From assembly GCF_013137895.1 (NCBI RefSeq), contig NZ_CP053538.1:929501-993500 (forward strand): DNA of 64,000 bases, given 5' to 3'. Both the position numbers and the translations under genes were made by a program. Origin of the DNA: Hymenobacter taeanensis. GTDB taxonomy: Bacteria > Bacteroidota > Bacteroidia > Cytophagales > Hymenobacteraceae. The notes under the pieces are model-generated. The model did not search any database. It was not told the DNA's origin and saw nothing but the letters and a program-made list of their open reading frames with translations. Positions 53,630-62,911 of this stretch are shown here, piece after piece (positions within the stretch are counted from its first letter, which is position 1; the number at the start of each line of letters is the position of its first letter).

Positions 53630-55165
53630 CTATTTCCGCTGATCAAGTACCAGCGTAGTGCAGGGCCCATCGTGAAACAGCAAGCGAGTTGCAAACACCG
53701 AGTCTAGCCGGGCTCGCACCTGGGGTGCGCACAGCACCACCGTATCCTGCGCGTGGAGCTGGGCAATTTGGCGGGCGCTCTTGAGTTGAAAGTGCAGGCC
53801 CTTTTCCATGCGGTAGGTCAGCTGGTAATACTGCAGCACGGGGTTGTAGTCGGGAGTAGGTTCGTGGGGTTTGGCCGCTACGATATCAGTGAACAGCACC
53901 GGCGAGAGCACCGTGAACCGGGTGAGGCCTGGGTGGGTGGCTGGCAGTGCGGAGAGAAAGGTCCGGTACGGATAATACTCGGGATATAGGCCCTGTTCCA
54001 GGGTAGTAATGCTTTCTAGCAGGAGCCGGTAGGGCCACCAAAACACCAATCCCGCAAACAGCGCCAGGCTGGCTCCGATTGCCCAGGAAGCGGTGTAGTG
54101 CTGGTGCAGCGCCCGGTAGATGCAGGCCAGCCCCTGGCCTACCAGTAACGCCAGCGCCGGTAGCGCGGGCCCATCGTACCACTTGAGCTTGGTGGCGGAG
54201 AGGCTGATGAGCAGCAGCCAGGTACCCGCAAACAGTACCCCTAGCAGGGCCGCCCGCTGCTGCAGCTGGTCTGGCTGCCGCCATAGCAGCACTGCCGCCG
54301 GCCCCACGAAGAGGAACCAGGGCACAAAGTGCTGGTTCTTGAGGTACGACAGATAGAAGACCGGTGAGCCGGAGTTGTTGTTCTGCACAGTGGTGTAGCG
54401 CCCCAGCAGGTCGTTGTACTGCACGGCCTGCCAGTAGCCAGGGGCTGCCTGCTCGCGCAGTACATAATAGCCGCCCACCAGCAGCACAAACAGGCCTAGG
54501 GCCCCATAAAACCGGCGCTGAGTGAGCAATTTCCAGGCCTGCCGCCGGTACAGGGCGTACAGCACCAGCGACGGCACTCCCAGCAGGCCCGCAATGCTCT
54601 TGGTGAGCGTGCCCCCGAGCAAGCCGGCCACCACCAGCCACCAGTTGCGGGGCCGCCCGTCTTCCAGATAGCGGAAAAAGGATGTCCAGACCAGCACCTG
54701 CCAAAAGACCAGCAGCGCATCATAGTCGCCGGACCGGGCCATGTGAAACCCGGTATACCCCGCCGACGTCAGCAACACCAGGCAGGTAAAGATGCCGGTT
54801 GCTGTATCGCGCAGGGTTTTCACGCCAAACCAGTACAGCAGGCTCAGGGTAGCAAAAGCGGCCAGCGCGCTCGGCAGCCGGATGGCCAGCTCGGTGTTGC
54901 CTAACAACTTAATGGCAACCACCTGCAACCAGATCAGCAGGGGCGGCTTGGTGCTCCAGAGGTCGGGCTGCCCGCCTATGGTGGTTAGGAGCCACTGCTT
55001 GCTTAGGGCCATTTCGCTGGCGTTAATGGCCAGGCGCGCCTCGTCCCAGGGGTGCATAACCGTGGTACCCAGGCCATAGAGCAAGGGCACACTGGCTACC
55101 AGCAGCAGCACAAGATATATTTGGTTGGGTGGGTGAGATACCCAACGGCCTAGAGGTGCCAACAT
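53630..55165 (-). CDS. ArnT/PMT-like membrane glycosyltransferase (GT39/GT83 type)
   Basis: A 511-residue integral membrane transferase with about 11-13 helices. The first periplasmic loop has HPWDEARLAINASEM, with the catalytic-type acidic pair (DE), followed by STKPPLLIWLQVVAIKLLGN. MARSGDYDALLVFWQVLVW and KSIAGLLGVPSLVLYALYRR are characteristic. Such enzymes move sugars from polyprenyl phosphates to lipid A or proteins. The soluble C-terminal domain is about 90 residues. It is a single gene and may modify LPS or glycoproteins; the donor is not known. Confidence 0.88.
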   Translation of the reverse strand: MLAPLGRWVSHPPNQIYLVLLLVASVPLLYGLGTTVMHPWDEARLAINASEMALSKQWLLTTIGGQPDLWSTKPPLLIWLQVVAIKLLGNTELAIRLPSALAAFATLSLLYWFGVKTLRDTATGIFTCLVLLTSAGYTGFHMARSGDYDALLVFWQVLVWTSFFRYLEDGRPRNWWLVVAGLLGGTLTKSIAGLLGVPSLVLYALYRRQAWKLLTQRRFYGALGLFVLLVGGYYVLREQAAPGYWQAVQYNDLLGRYTTVQNNNSGSPVFYLSYLKNQHFVPWFLFVGPAAVLLWRQPDQLQQRAALLGVLFAGTWLLLISLSATKLKWYDGPALPALALLVGQGLACIYRALHQHYTASWAIGASLALFAGLVFWWPYRLLLESITTLEQGLYPEYYPYRTFLSALPATHPGLTRFTVLSPVLFTDIVAAKPHEPTPDYNPVLQYYQLTYRMEKGLHFQLKSARQIAQLHAQDTVVLCAPQVRARLDSVFATRLLFHDGPCTTLVLDQRK

Positions 55166-55328
55166 ATACTACTGGTTCAGGAGGGCGGGGTGCCGGGCTT
55201 TTGGGCCGGGCGTGTGCCACCCAAAGGTAGCGGCCAGGGCTTACATGCCGCGGTGGCCAGAGCTCCGCAGCAACCCGGTACCAGCCCCCTTGGTATAGCT
55301 AGGTTACCGAACTGTTAACTCCCCTCCC

Positions 55329-55835
55329 ATGCATTTCCTCAACGAGCTTCTCGGCCTCCACGCGAGTTCGCACAACATCACTACCCTGCAAATGTGCGCT
55401 CGCGCTATTGTTGTTTTTCTGTGGGCCCTCACCCTGCTTCGGCTGGCAGGCCACCAGGCCTTTGGCAGCGGCAGCACTCTTGATATGGTGCTGAAAGTAA
55501 TTTTCGGGGCCGTATTGAGCCGGGCTATTGTGGCTGCCTCTCCGTTTTGGGCTACCCTGATGGCGGGTGGCGTGCTGGTAGGCCTGTACCGGTTGCTGTC
55601 TTACATCTCCTATTACTCTGATGCGGTGGGACGGCTGGTGAAAGGCGACGCCCTGCCCCTGATTAAGCATGGCCAGCCGCTGCCGCTCAACCTCCGGAAA
55701 ATCAGTTTCTCGGAAAAAGACCTGCACGAAGGACTTCGCAACAGCGGTAACCTCGACGACATCACCCAAGTGGAACAGGCCTACCTGGAGCGCAATGGCC
55801 GCATCAGCGTGGTCCCGAAGAAGAAGCAGGCGTGA
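55329..55835 (+). CDS. DUF421 (YetF-like) membrane protein
   Basis: A 168-residue protein with three hydrophobic helices in the first half (about residues 22-42, 52-70 and 75-95) and a soluble domain typical of YetF/DUF421: LPLIKHGQPLPLNLRKISFS, then EKDLHEGLRNSGNLDDITQV and EQAYLERNGRISVVPKK. In Bacillus the family includes spore-membrane proteins; its role in Bacteroidota is unclear. The 3' end overlaps the convergent gene by 32 bp. Confidence 0.85.
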   Translation: MHFLNELLGLHASSHNITTLQMCARAIVVFLWALTLLRLAGHQAFGSGSTLDMVLKVIFGAVLSRAIVAASPFWATLMAGGVLVGLYRLLSYISYYSDAVGRLVKGDALPLIKHGQPLPLNLRKISFSEKDLHEGLRNSGNLDDITQVEQAYLERNGRISVVPKKKQA

Positions 55836-56343
55836 GTGGCTTGCGGAGTAGGTAGCGGGTTTGGTGGAGCATCTCGATGGTGGTAGTACCCGTGTAGGTG
55901 GGCCGTTGCGGGTCGTGGTAGGCCAGGGAGGTTTCTACTTTTTGCGTGGCCTGGAGCGGCTGCGCAGAGGTTTGGATTTCCACCAGCTCCCACCCCTCTT
56001 GGGCCAGCTCATTCACGGCACCCACCAGCAGGGCATCTACTTCGCCCGGTTCAGGACTGGAGAACAAGCCCTGCCTGGGTGGCTGCAGCTTGGTTTGCCC
56101 GCGCCAGGCAGGCGCCAAGTACACGCACCTATCATTGTACAACCGCACTATCTGATACCGGAAGCGTAGGCCACCCGCCGGTGGTAACACGGTACTCAGG
56201 AGCACTGGCTGTAAAGCCGTTTCCGGCAGGTTTGGCAACGGGGCCACGGGGGCTTTACCTGTGTGGGGCTGCCCCTGGGCCGCAGCCAGCCGCAGTGCGA
56301 GTACGGCGGGTAACAGAAAACCACAGCGTACGAATAACAACAT
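55804..56343 (-). CDS. Exported protein of unknown function
   Basis: A 179-residue protein with a probable signal peptide (MLLFVRCGFLLPAVLALRLA). The mature part has a YQIVRLYNDRCVYLAPAWRG segment and a VNELAQEGWELVEIQTSAQP segment. The last is a motif common to several small Bacteroidota families (a strand-helix unit with a GWELV turn). No function is known. Its tail overlaps the DUF421 gene on the other strand, which is unusual but not rare in compact regions. Confidence 0.55.
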   Translation of the reverse strand: MLLFVRCGFLLPAVLALRLAAAQGQPHTGKAPVAPLPNLPETALQPVLLSTVLPPAGGLRFRYQIVRLYNDRCVYLAPAWRGQTKLQPPRQGLFSSPEPGEVDALLVGAVNELAQEGWELVEIQTSAQPLQATQKVETSLAYHDPQRPTYTGTTTIEMLHQTRYLLRKPLTPASSSGPR

Positions 56344-56518
56344 ATACCTAAGCAGTAAAATGAAAGAAGCCCCTGGGGCGTGCTACTACCCCCGAGGACT
56401 TATTTGATTTCTACTATCGTGCCGAAAAATGCACTGTAGGCCACCCTGCCGGCCAAGTGAGGCACTGGTATAATTTACGCTCAGGAAACCTGATGCTGAG
56501 TATAGTAAAGATATTCAG

Positions 56519-57241
56519 CTAGCGCAGCGCCGCCCTTATTTGCTGATGCAGCACGGTAATAACATGCAGCATCTCCTCGTAGGTGGAGGCTTGGTAGGCC
56601 TGACTGGTGGCATTGTCGGCCCCCTCCTCCCAGTTAGCCAGCGCGGCCAGGGTTTCCAGCCGGGTAACCGATGTTTCAATGCGGCGGTAAATCTCGGTCC
56701 AGAGCTCCTGATTCCAGCGGGGCTGTTGGGTCAGGGCTATTCGCACATTCAGCAGGCTCATGATTACCCCCGCCAGTGGTTCCAGCAGGGCCAAGTCCCG
56801 GGGGCTGAATTCGCGGGGCTGATGGTCAATTACGCACAGAACTCCAATGGGCTGACCGTCGGGGGTGCGCAGGGCGTGGCCCGCGTAAAATCCCAGGTTC
56901 AGGTGCTTTACCAGGGAGAGGTTGATGAGGGCGCAGGGCTCGGTGTGCAGATCCTTAAACACGGTGGTGCCCTCTTCCAGCAACGCTACGGAGCAGAGCG
57001 TTTCCCAGCGGTTTACCCGGTCCATAGCAGGTGGCAGCCCGTGGTTAAGGCCAAACCGCACTACATCTTCCTCCACCAGCGCAATTATGCAGATGGGCAC
57101 ATGAAACAGCTTTGCCGTCAGGCGCACCAACTCCGCGAAGGTTTCATCCTGCATGGTATTGAGTAGCTGGTACGGACGCAGGGCCTGTAAGCGCGCCTCC
57201 TCATCAAGAGGCATCGGATGAAACTCGGGGGAAATACTCAT
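56519..57241 (-). CDS. GAF domain protein
   Basis: Soluble sensor-like protein, 240 residues. After an N-terminal LQALRPYQLLNTMQDETFAE comes a GAF domain at about residues 35-165 (LTAKLFHVPICIIALVEEDV, NLGFYAGHALRTPDGQPIGV, LCVIDHQPREFSPRDLALLE). It is the GAF class often found alone or before histidine kinases. The final ~70 residues are helical with no kinase or cyclase domain, so it is a stand-alone sensor. No obvious partner adjoins it. Confidence 0.85.
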   Translation of the reverse strand: MSISPEFHPMPLDEEARLQALRPYQLLNTMQDETFAELVRLTAKLFHVPICIIALVEEDVVRFGLNHGLPPAMDRVNRWETLCSVALLEEGTTVFKDLHTEPCALINLSLVKHLNLGFYAGHALRTPDGQPIGVLCVIDHQPREFSPRDLALLEPLAGVIMSLLNVRIALTQQPRWNQELWTEIYRRIETSVTRLETLAALANWEEGADNATSQAYQASTYEEMLHVITVLHQQIRAALR

Positions 57242-57457
57242 AGCTACCTCAACAACAATAACACCTTCAGGCCCTGGCTTACCAGAGCTGCACCTCCGTA
57301 GTACATCCCAAGCTCAACCTTTACCGAGTTGCTTAACGATTATTCACTTTAGGAGTTTTCTGCCGCGAAGGTACTAAATGCAACAGCCCCCACACTCAGC
57401 GCTTACGCTTTACGTGGGGGCCCCCTGCTACTACGCCGCTGGTGTGTATTATATGGC

Positions 57458-59494
57458 CTATTCTCGCTTGGTTTTGAGCACTTGCTTGAGGGCGGCCAGC
57501 TCGTCGCGGAGCTTGGCGGCGGTCAGGAAGTCGAGGTCTTTGGCGGCAGCTTCCATCTGCTTCTCGGTCTGCTTAATGAGCTTCTCCAGCTCGGGGCGCG
57601 CCATAACGGATACCACCGGCTCGGCGGCAATGGCCAGCGTCACATCCTCGGAAGGGCCGGCGTAGCCCTGCGCTTCCACAATGCGGTAATCAGAGAGGGA
57701 CGTTTGCTCCATAATAGCCTCCCGCGACTTACGCACCGTGCGGGGCGTGATGCCGTGCTCCTGGTTGTAGGCTAGCTGGGTGGCGCGGCGGCGGTTGGTT
57801 TCATCAATGGCCCGCTGCATAGAGCCCGTAATCCGGTCGGCATACATAATCACCTTGCCCCGGTCGTTACGGGCGGCGCGGCCCATGGTCTGGATCAGGC
57901 TGCGCTGGTCGCGCAGGAAGCCTTCCTTGTCGGCGTCCAGAATGGCCACCAAGCTTACTTCGGGCAGGTCAAGACCCTCCCGAAGCAGGTTCACCCCAAT
58001 GAGCACGTCAATTTCACCCAGGCGCAGCTGCCGCAGAATCTCTACCCGGTCCAGGGTTTTCACATCGGAGTGCACGTAACTGGACTTAATGCCCAGGCGC
58101 TCCATGTACTTCTGCAGCTCCTCGGCCATGCGCTTGGTGAGGGTGGTTACCAGCACCCGGTCGCCCATTTTTACGCGGTTGTCCACCTCATCCAGCAAGT
58201 CGTCAATCTGATTCACGCTGGGGCGCAGGTCAATTTCGGGATCGAGCAGGCCCGTCGGGCGGATAATCTGCTCCACTACCACACCCTGGGCACGGGCCAG
58301 CTCGTAGTCGGCGGGCGTGGCTGATACAAACACGGCCTGCCGGATCATACTCTCAAACTCATTGAAGGTCAGCGGGCGGTTATCAAAGGCGGAGGGCAAG
58401 CGGAACCCGTACTCAATGAGGGCCGCCTTGCGGCTCCGGTCGCCGCCCCACATGGCCCTGATCTGGGGCATAGTGGCGTGGCTCTCGTCTACTACCAGCA
58501 GGTAGTCGTCGGGGAAGTAGTCGAGCAGGCAGAAAGGCCGGGAGCCCGGCTGGCGGCCATCAAAATAGCGCGAATAGTTCTCAATGCCGGAGCAGTAGCC
58601 CAATTCCCGAATCATCTCCAGGTCAAACTCCGTGCGCTCTACAATCCGCTTAGCCTCTGAGTCGCGCCCCTCCTTCTCGAAGTAAGCATGCTGCTGCACC
58701 ATATCAAACTGAATCTCCTTGATAGCCTGATTCAGCGTGTCTTTTCCCGTCACGAAGAGGTTGGCGGGGTACAGCGTCACCGATTTTTCATCGGCCAGCT
58801 TTTTGCCGCTGGCGGGGTCAATCTTGTGAATGGCCTCAATCTCGTCGCCGTAGAAGAAAATGCGGTAGGCGTGGTCGGCGTAGGCCGGGAAAATGTCCAC
58901 GGTATCGCCCTTCACCCGGAACGAGCCGCGGGTAAACTCCATCTCGGTGCGCGAGTACAGAATCTGCACGAAGGAGTAAAGCAGGTTGTTGCGCGAATAC
59001 CGCAGGCCCGGCGCCAGGTAAATTACGTTCTTCCCGAATTCCTCGGGGTTGCCAATACCATAGATGCACGACACCGAGGCCACCACAATGACATCGCGGC
59101 GGCCGCTGAGCAGCGTGGAAGTGCAGTGCAGACGCAGCTTTTCAATTTCCTGGTTAATGGCCAGGTCCTTCTCAATGAATACGTCGGTGCTGGCAATGTA
59201 GGCCTCCGGCTGGTAGTAGTCGTAGTAGCTGATGTAGTACTCGACGGCATTGTTGGGGAAAAACTGTTTGAATTCGCCGTAAAGCTGCGCCGCTAGGGTT
59301 TTGTTGTGGCAGAGTACCAGGGCCGGCTTGCCCGTTTGGGCAATAACGTTGGCCATGGTGAAGGTTTTACCCGTGCCGGTGGCACCCAGCAGCACCTGCG
59401 CCGGCTCCCCGTTATTCACGCCCTCCACCAATTGCGCAATGGCGGTAGGCTGGTCGCCGGTGGGTTTAAACTCTGAGGTCAGTTGGTATTCCAT
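57458..59494 (-). CDS. uvrB: UvrABC excinuclease subunit B
   Basis: UvrB, 678 residues, loads at DNA lesions and positions UvrC in nucleotide-excision repair. The start was taken as MEYQLTSEFKPTGDQPTAIA; a longer reading to 59563 adds 23 unrelated residues. The Walker A is GATGTGKTFT, followed by the beta-hairpin YYDYYQPEAYIASTDVFIEK, motif II DESH in LVVDESHATMPQ, and motif VI QTMGRAARN. The C-terminal UVR motif (ELEKLIKQTEKQMEAAAKDL) that contacts UvrC is intact. Confidence 0.98.
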   Translation of the reverse strand: MEYQLTSEFKPTGDQPTAIAQLVEGVNNGEPAQVLLGATGTGKTFTMANVIAQTGKPALVLCHNKTLAAQLYGEFKQFFPNNAVEYYISYYDYYQPEAYIASTDVFIEKDLAINQEIEKLRLHCTSTLLSGRRDVIVVASVSCIYGIGNPEEFGKNVIYLAPGLRYSRNNLLYSFVQILYSRTEMEFTRGSFRVKGDTVDIFPAYADHAYRIFFYGDEIEAIHKIDPASGKKLADEKSVTLYPANLFVTGKDTLNQAIKEIQFDMVQQHAYFEKEGRDSEAKRIVERTEFDLEMIRELGYCSGIENYSRYFDGRQPGSRPFCLLDYFPDDYLLVVDESHATMPQIRAMWGGDRSRKAALIEYGFRLPSAFDNRPLTFNEFESMIRQAVFVSATPADYELARAQGVVVEQIIRPTGLLDPEIDLRPSVNQIDDLLDEVDNRVKMGDRVLVTTLTKRMAEELQKYMERLGIKSSYVHSDVKTLDRVEILRQLRLGEIDVLIGVNLLREGLDLPEVSLVAILDADKEGFLRDQRSLIQTMGRAARNDRGKVIMYADRITGSMQRAIDETNRRRATQLAYNQEHGITPRTVRKSREAIMEQTSLSDYRIVEAQGYAGPSEDVTLAIAAEPVVSVMARPELEKLIKQTEKQMEAAAKDLDFLTAAKLRDELAALKQVLKTKRE

Positions 59495-59568
59495 GCAGGG
59501 AAATATAGGCCAGAAAGGGTAGCCTATGATAACTGAATTAGAATAGCGGAGGTTTCCTGGCAAAAGAA

Positions 59569-59597
59569 AAAACCCACTTGCCAGGCAAATGGGTTTT
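59569..59597 (-). terminator. Terminator for the Cys-rich lipoprotein gene
   Basis: AAAACCCA (59569-59576) and TGGGTTTT (59590-59597) pair with an inner TTG/CAA. On the minus strand a TTTTTTCTTTTG tract follows. It ends transcripts coming from the minus-strand lipoprotein gene ahead of uvrB. Confidence 0.75.
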
Positions 59598-59728
59598 CAG
59601 GAGGGTAGCAGCAGTGGCCCAGAGCGGTATAAACCGGCCATGCTAAGGCCGTTTAGCAGGTCAGGAGCGCCACAAAGCGCTTCAGGCCCCAAGGCCTTTC
59701 ACCACTTCACAATTTTACTACCTCACCA

Positions 59729-60094
59729 CTAGCGCGGGTCGCGCCACAGTAGCACCGGATCGGTGGCTTTGGCGGTAAAATCAGCGCAGCGGCCATCGCC
59801 CGTGCCTGACAGCCCGCCACTGGCCGCACACAGCACATTGCCGCAACGGTCAAACAGGTAGTTGTAGTTGTCGCAGCAGCCTCCGGTTACCAGATACACT
59901 GTGTTGCCCTTGTAGGTATACTGCGTTACCTCCGCGGCGGGGGTCTGCTTGGGTTTCTGCTTCAACTGCTCAATGAGAGTGGCAGAAAAGTCGCTGGGGC
60001 ACACCATATTGGTGTTGTCGCCAGATAAATCGGCGGTGCAGGCACTGAACAGGGAGAGCAGCAGTGCTGCCAAAAGGGTAATCGTTTTATTCAT
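59729..60094 (-). CDS. Small Cys-rich lipoprotein (DUF6970-like)
   Basis: Lipoprotein of 121 residues with lipobox LLSLFSAC (Cys19). The mature part has VTQYTYKGNTVYLVTGGCCD, then YNYLFDRCGNVLCAASGGLS and GTGDGRCADF. The pattern of four to five cysteines and GG.tG.GDGRC is one I recall from small Bacteroidota lipoproteins annotated as DUF6970; not verified. The role is unknown. Confidence 0.7.
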   Translation of the reverse strand: MNKTITLLAALLLSLFSACTADLSGDNTNMVCPSDFSATLIEQLKQKPKQTPAAEVTQYTYKGNTVYLVTGGCCDNYNYLFDRCGNVLCAASGGLSGTGDGRCADFTAKATDPVLLWRDPR

Positions 60095-60213
60095 AGGGTG
60101 GATGAGAGGAGAACCCGGACTGAGGGAATGGTTGAGCCGGCGGCAAAGTTCCAGGTCTGTTTGAACCGCCCGGGAATGTGTCCCTCCTGCTTACCGGCGC
60201 TGGTTACGCGGGC

Positions 60214-61806
60214 TTAGTGCAGCGCTACCACGGGCCGGACAGTGCCAAACTCCACACTGGCCTCCAGGCCTATTGAGTATGGGCGGCTCTGGTGCAGAGT
60301 GGCCTGGTTTGGGTGAGCATTGAGGGTGGTTAAGCCGGCTTCGGCCACGGGGCCCACGGCCATGCTCCACTTGGCCGTAGCAGGCTGGTAGCGTACCCCT
60401 GCGCCACCACGCACCGTCGTCATCACCTTGCGGTAGGGTGAGTCCTGCGAGGCCAGGGTGTAGGTGCGGGCAACTCCGGGGGAGCCATCCAGCTCAGAAT
60501 GCGTACTCAGGAGCACATTTACGGCGGCCCCTACTTTGGCGTAGAGAGAAGCGCCCGGCCGGCTAGATCCATAACGAACCGTTACGGGCACGCTGGCACT
60601 CCGGTACCGATAGGAGGTAGTGCGCGCCTCCTGCGGAACCGTGGGGTATGCCCGCGAGGCGGAGCTAAACAGCACCACGTCGCTGCTGCGCACCTGCTTG
60701 CCATCAATAAAGCCATAAGAAGTGGCCGAGGTAGCGCGCTGGTCGGCGAGTTCTACTCCTGAGCCCACGCTCCATTTTTTAGTGATGGCGTAATCTACCG
60801 TTAAGGCTACCCGCTGAGCCAGGCCCGCGCGCAGGTTACGGCGGTACTCGGTTTCGGCATCCTCACGGTAATAGCTGTTGAGTGCCAGCGTTACGGCATC
60901 GGCATTCACGCGGCCATCAACCTGCGAAAAATTGATGTTGGGGTTGAAGGCCGAAGCCGCGTAGGTACCACCCACCCGCAGGCGGTGCCAGAGCTTCGGC
61001 GCTTGGTGCTCTTCGGACGCTGGAGGCGTTACAGCCGCCAGCTGGGCGGCTGCCGGCATGGGTTGCGCCAGCAGGGAGGGCTTCAGCGTATCGGGCAGGC
61101 CTAGGCCCAGGGAGCTACGCAACCGTGAGGTGAGGTATGAAAGGCCCATCAGGTTGTCAGATGAGGTAGCGGCGCCATACTGCCCCTGTGAGGCAAAGCC
61201 ATAGTTGATACCACCCTCGGCGGTGCCTCCTGAGCGGCCATAAGCTGCGGGGCGGTTGGCCGCGGCGTAGCTGTTCAACTGGCCTAGCTCGTAGGCCTGT
61301 TCCCGCGCAGCACTGGCTGCGGCGGCTCCTGAATAGAGGTTACCAGCACCTGCCCCCGTAGCCGCACCATATACCCCCGACTGGCCTAACGGTCCCATGG
61401 CCAGCAGGTCGGCCGCATCTGCGCCGGCGCCAGGCTGTGTACCATCATTCGCCAGCTCAGTGGCTGAGCTATTATTGCCAGATTGGGCATCTGTGGCGGC
61501 GCCGGCCTCTAGGCCAGTCCGGGAGTTGCCGGCGCCGCGGGTGCCAGTGGCAGCTACCGGCCCGGCGTTGCCTTTGTTTAACTGCCATAACGCGGCCCAG
61601 CTGCCAAAGCCCAGGGCCAGCAGCAGGCAGGCAGCGGCCACCCAGCGGTGTACCACCAGGCGCCGCCGGAAGCTGTCGTTTTGTTGTACTACCAGCTCAT
61701 GATCGAGCTGTTCCCAGAGGTTCGTGCGGGGCTGAATTTCGGCCTCCGCAAAGGTTTGCCGGAACAAGTGCTCCAGGTCGCCGGAAGGGCGCGGGTTGTT
61801 AGACAT
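60214..61806 (-). CDS. Anti-sigma-like protein with a C-terminal outer-membrane-type barrel
   Basis: A 530-residue protein. Residues 1-50 are a cytoplasmic anti-sigma-like segment (LEHLFRQTFAEAEIQPRTNL, then WEQLDHEL). A single helix follows at about 56-74 (WVAAACLLLALGFGSWAALW). A Gly/Ala/Ser/Asn-rich linker of about 180 residues (many AGAG, TGAG and SAAAAS repeats) leads to a beta-rich domain from about residue 270 with outer-membrane strands (VGGTYAASAFNPNINFSQVD and KVGAAVNVLLSTHSELDGSP). This links the sigma factor encoded just upstream to an envelope barrel. A longer start at 61827 is possible and would overlap the sigma gene. Confidence 0.75.
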   Translation of the reverse strand: MSNNPRPSGDLEHLFRQTFAEAEIQPRTNLWEQLDHELVVQQNDSFRRRLVVHRWVAAACLLLALGFGSWAALWQLNKGNAGPVAATGTRGAGNSRTGLEAGAATDAQSGNNSSATELANDGTQPGAGADAADLLAMGPLGQSGVYGAATGAGAGNLYSGAAAASAAREQAYELGQLNSYAAANRPAAYGRSGGTAEGGINYGFASQGQYGAATSSDNLMGLSYLTSRLRSSLGLGLPDTLKPSLLAQPMPAAAQLAAVTPPASEEHQAPKLWHRLRVGGTYAASAFNPNINFSQVDGRVNADAVTLALNSYYREDAETEYRRNLRAGLAQRVALTVDYAITKKWSVGSGVELADQRATSATSYGFIDGKQVRSSDVVLFSSASRAYPTVPQEARTTSYRYRSASVPVTVRYGSSRPGASLYAKVGAAVNVLLSTHSELDGSPGVARTYTLASQDSPYRKVMTTVRGGAGVRYQPATAKWSMAVGPVAEAGLTTLNAHPNQATLHQSRPYSIGLEASVEFGTVRPVVALH

Positions 61807-61810
61807 GTTA

Positions 61811-62500
61811 TTAGGAGCGGAAGCCATGGGTACGCTGCGCGTCGAGGCGCTCTACTTTACTTTTCAGAATTGCCCGAGCCCGGGAATACTGTGATTTGCT
61901 GGTGCCTTCGGAAATTCCCAGCATCTCGCCGATTTCCTTGTGCCCGTAGCCCTCAATGGCGAACAGGTTAAACACCATGCGGTAGCGCGGTGCCAGATCC
62001 TGAATCAGGTTCAAGAGCTCTTCGAAATTGTAGTTTGACAAGGTAAATTCTTCGCCGGCCAGGTCCTCGGGGTACTCCCCGCCGTCGCTGACTGCCACCA
62101 GCGGCGCGTTGCGGCGGTGCTGGCGCAGAGCGGCGTTTATCATAATACGGCGAATCCAGAATTCGAGCGGGCACTCCCGCCGGAAACTGCCCAAATTCTT
62201 AAACACCGTCAGAAACCCTTCCTGCAGCACGTCTTCGGCCTCGAAAGTGGTTTGAGCGTACCGCATGCACACGGCCATCATGCGGCCCGCGAAACGTTCG
62301 TAAAGGTATTTCTGCATCAGGCGGCTACCAGACAGGCAACCGTCCAGCAGCTCATTGTCGGTGAGCTGCGAAGGCGGAGTGAGAGTACGCACAGGAGCGG
62401 ATAACGACGAGGATAGGGCTTCCGAGCGGGTGGTAGTGGCTCGGTTAGGTAACAGGCTGCGCAGCCCGCCCCCTCCTACTGATGCCGACAAGGCGCTCAT
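61811..62500 (-). CDS. ECF-type RNA polymerase sigma factor
   Basis: Sigma factor of 229 residues with an N-terminal Ser/Thr/Pro-rich extension of about 45. Region 2: YLYERFAGRMMAVCMRYAQT, then FEAEDVLQEGFLTVFKNLGS. Region 4: LAPRYRMVFNLFAIEGYGHK, then EIGEMLGISEGTSKSQYSRA. Members of this type pair with a membrane anti-sigma plus barrel protein, and the next gene is exactly that (start 4 bp after the sigma stop). Together they probably report on the envelope state. Confidence 0.92.
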   Translation of the reverse strand: MSALSASVGGGGLRSLLPNRATTTRSEALSSSLSAPVRTLTPPSQLTDNELLDGCLSGSRLMQKYLYERFAGRMMAVCMRYAQTTFEAEDVLQEGFLTVFKNLGSFRRECPLEFWIRRIMINAALRQHRRNAPLVAVSDGGEYPEDLAGEEFTLSNYNFEELLNLIQDLAPRYRMVFNLFAIEGYGHKEIGEMLGISEGTSKSQYSRARAILKSKVERLDAQRTHGFRS

Positions 62501-62911
62501 GGAGTTGTCCGGCCCGCGCGGGGTCCGGCAGTAAGACGCTCACCCGCGGCTGGTCCCTCCTGGGGTGCATAACCGCGCAAGTAAGAATGCTGCATACGCT
62601 ACTAATTCGAATAAGCTTGATGCTAAACAGGTAACTAAAGCGCCGCTTTATACAGGGTAAGTGGCGTTCTGGGATGGAGATGCCGGTTCACGCTGGTTAG
62701 GTTGCATACCCTCCCCATAAAATTAAAATTTCCGGGCTGCACTCCCGGCAAAAGCTAGATGAGCCGGCGTATTTACCCGACCACAACAATGCCACCACTT
62801 ATCATGTATATACATATATTAGCCTCGCGGTAGCTTTCCTGCGTAGCATTAGTAGGTGGCGCCGGGCGCCCAACGAAAATTCTCTTACCCACTTTACCAA
62901 ACCCAACTTAC
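62501..62911. other. Intergenic region between the ECF sigma gene and wrbA
   Basis: No gene seen. It contains a 12-bp perfect palindrome (ATGTATATACAT, 62804-62815) in an AT-rich patch, and TAGCTTTC at 62832-62839, one base from the -7 consensus, about 75 bp ahead of wrbA. It must also hold the sigma gene promoter, which I could not identify. Confidence 0.4.

Noticed and set aside
53481..53707. Small protein genes between the barrel remnant and the ArnT-like gene
   Set aside because: The frames read as pieces of an OmpR-type DNA-binding domain with a frame shift, and further on as antisense of the glycosyltransferase. They look like remnants, not new genes.
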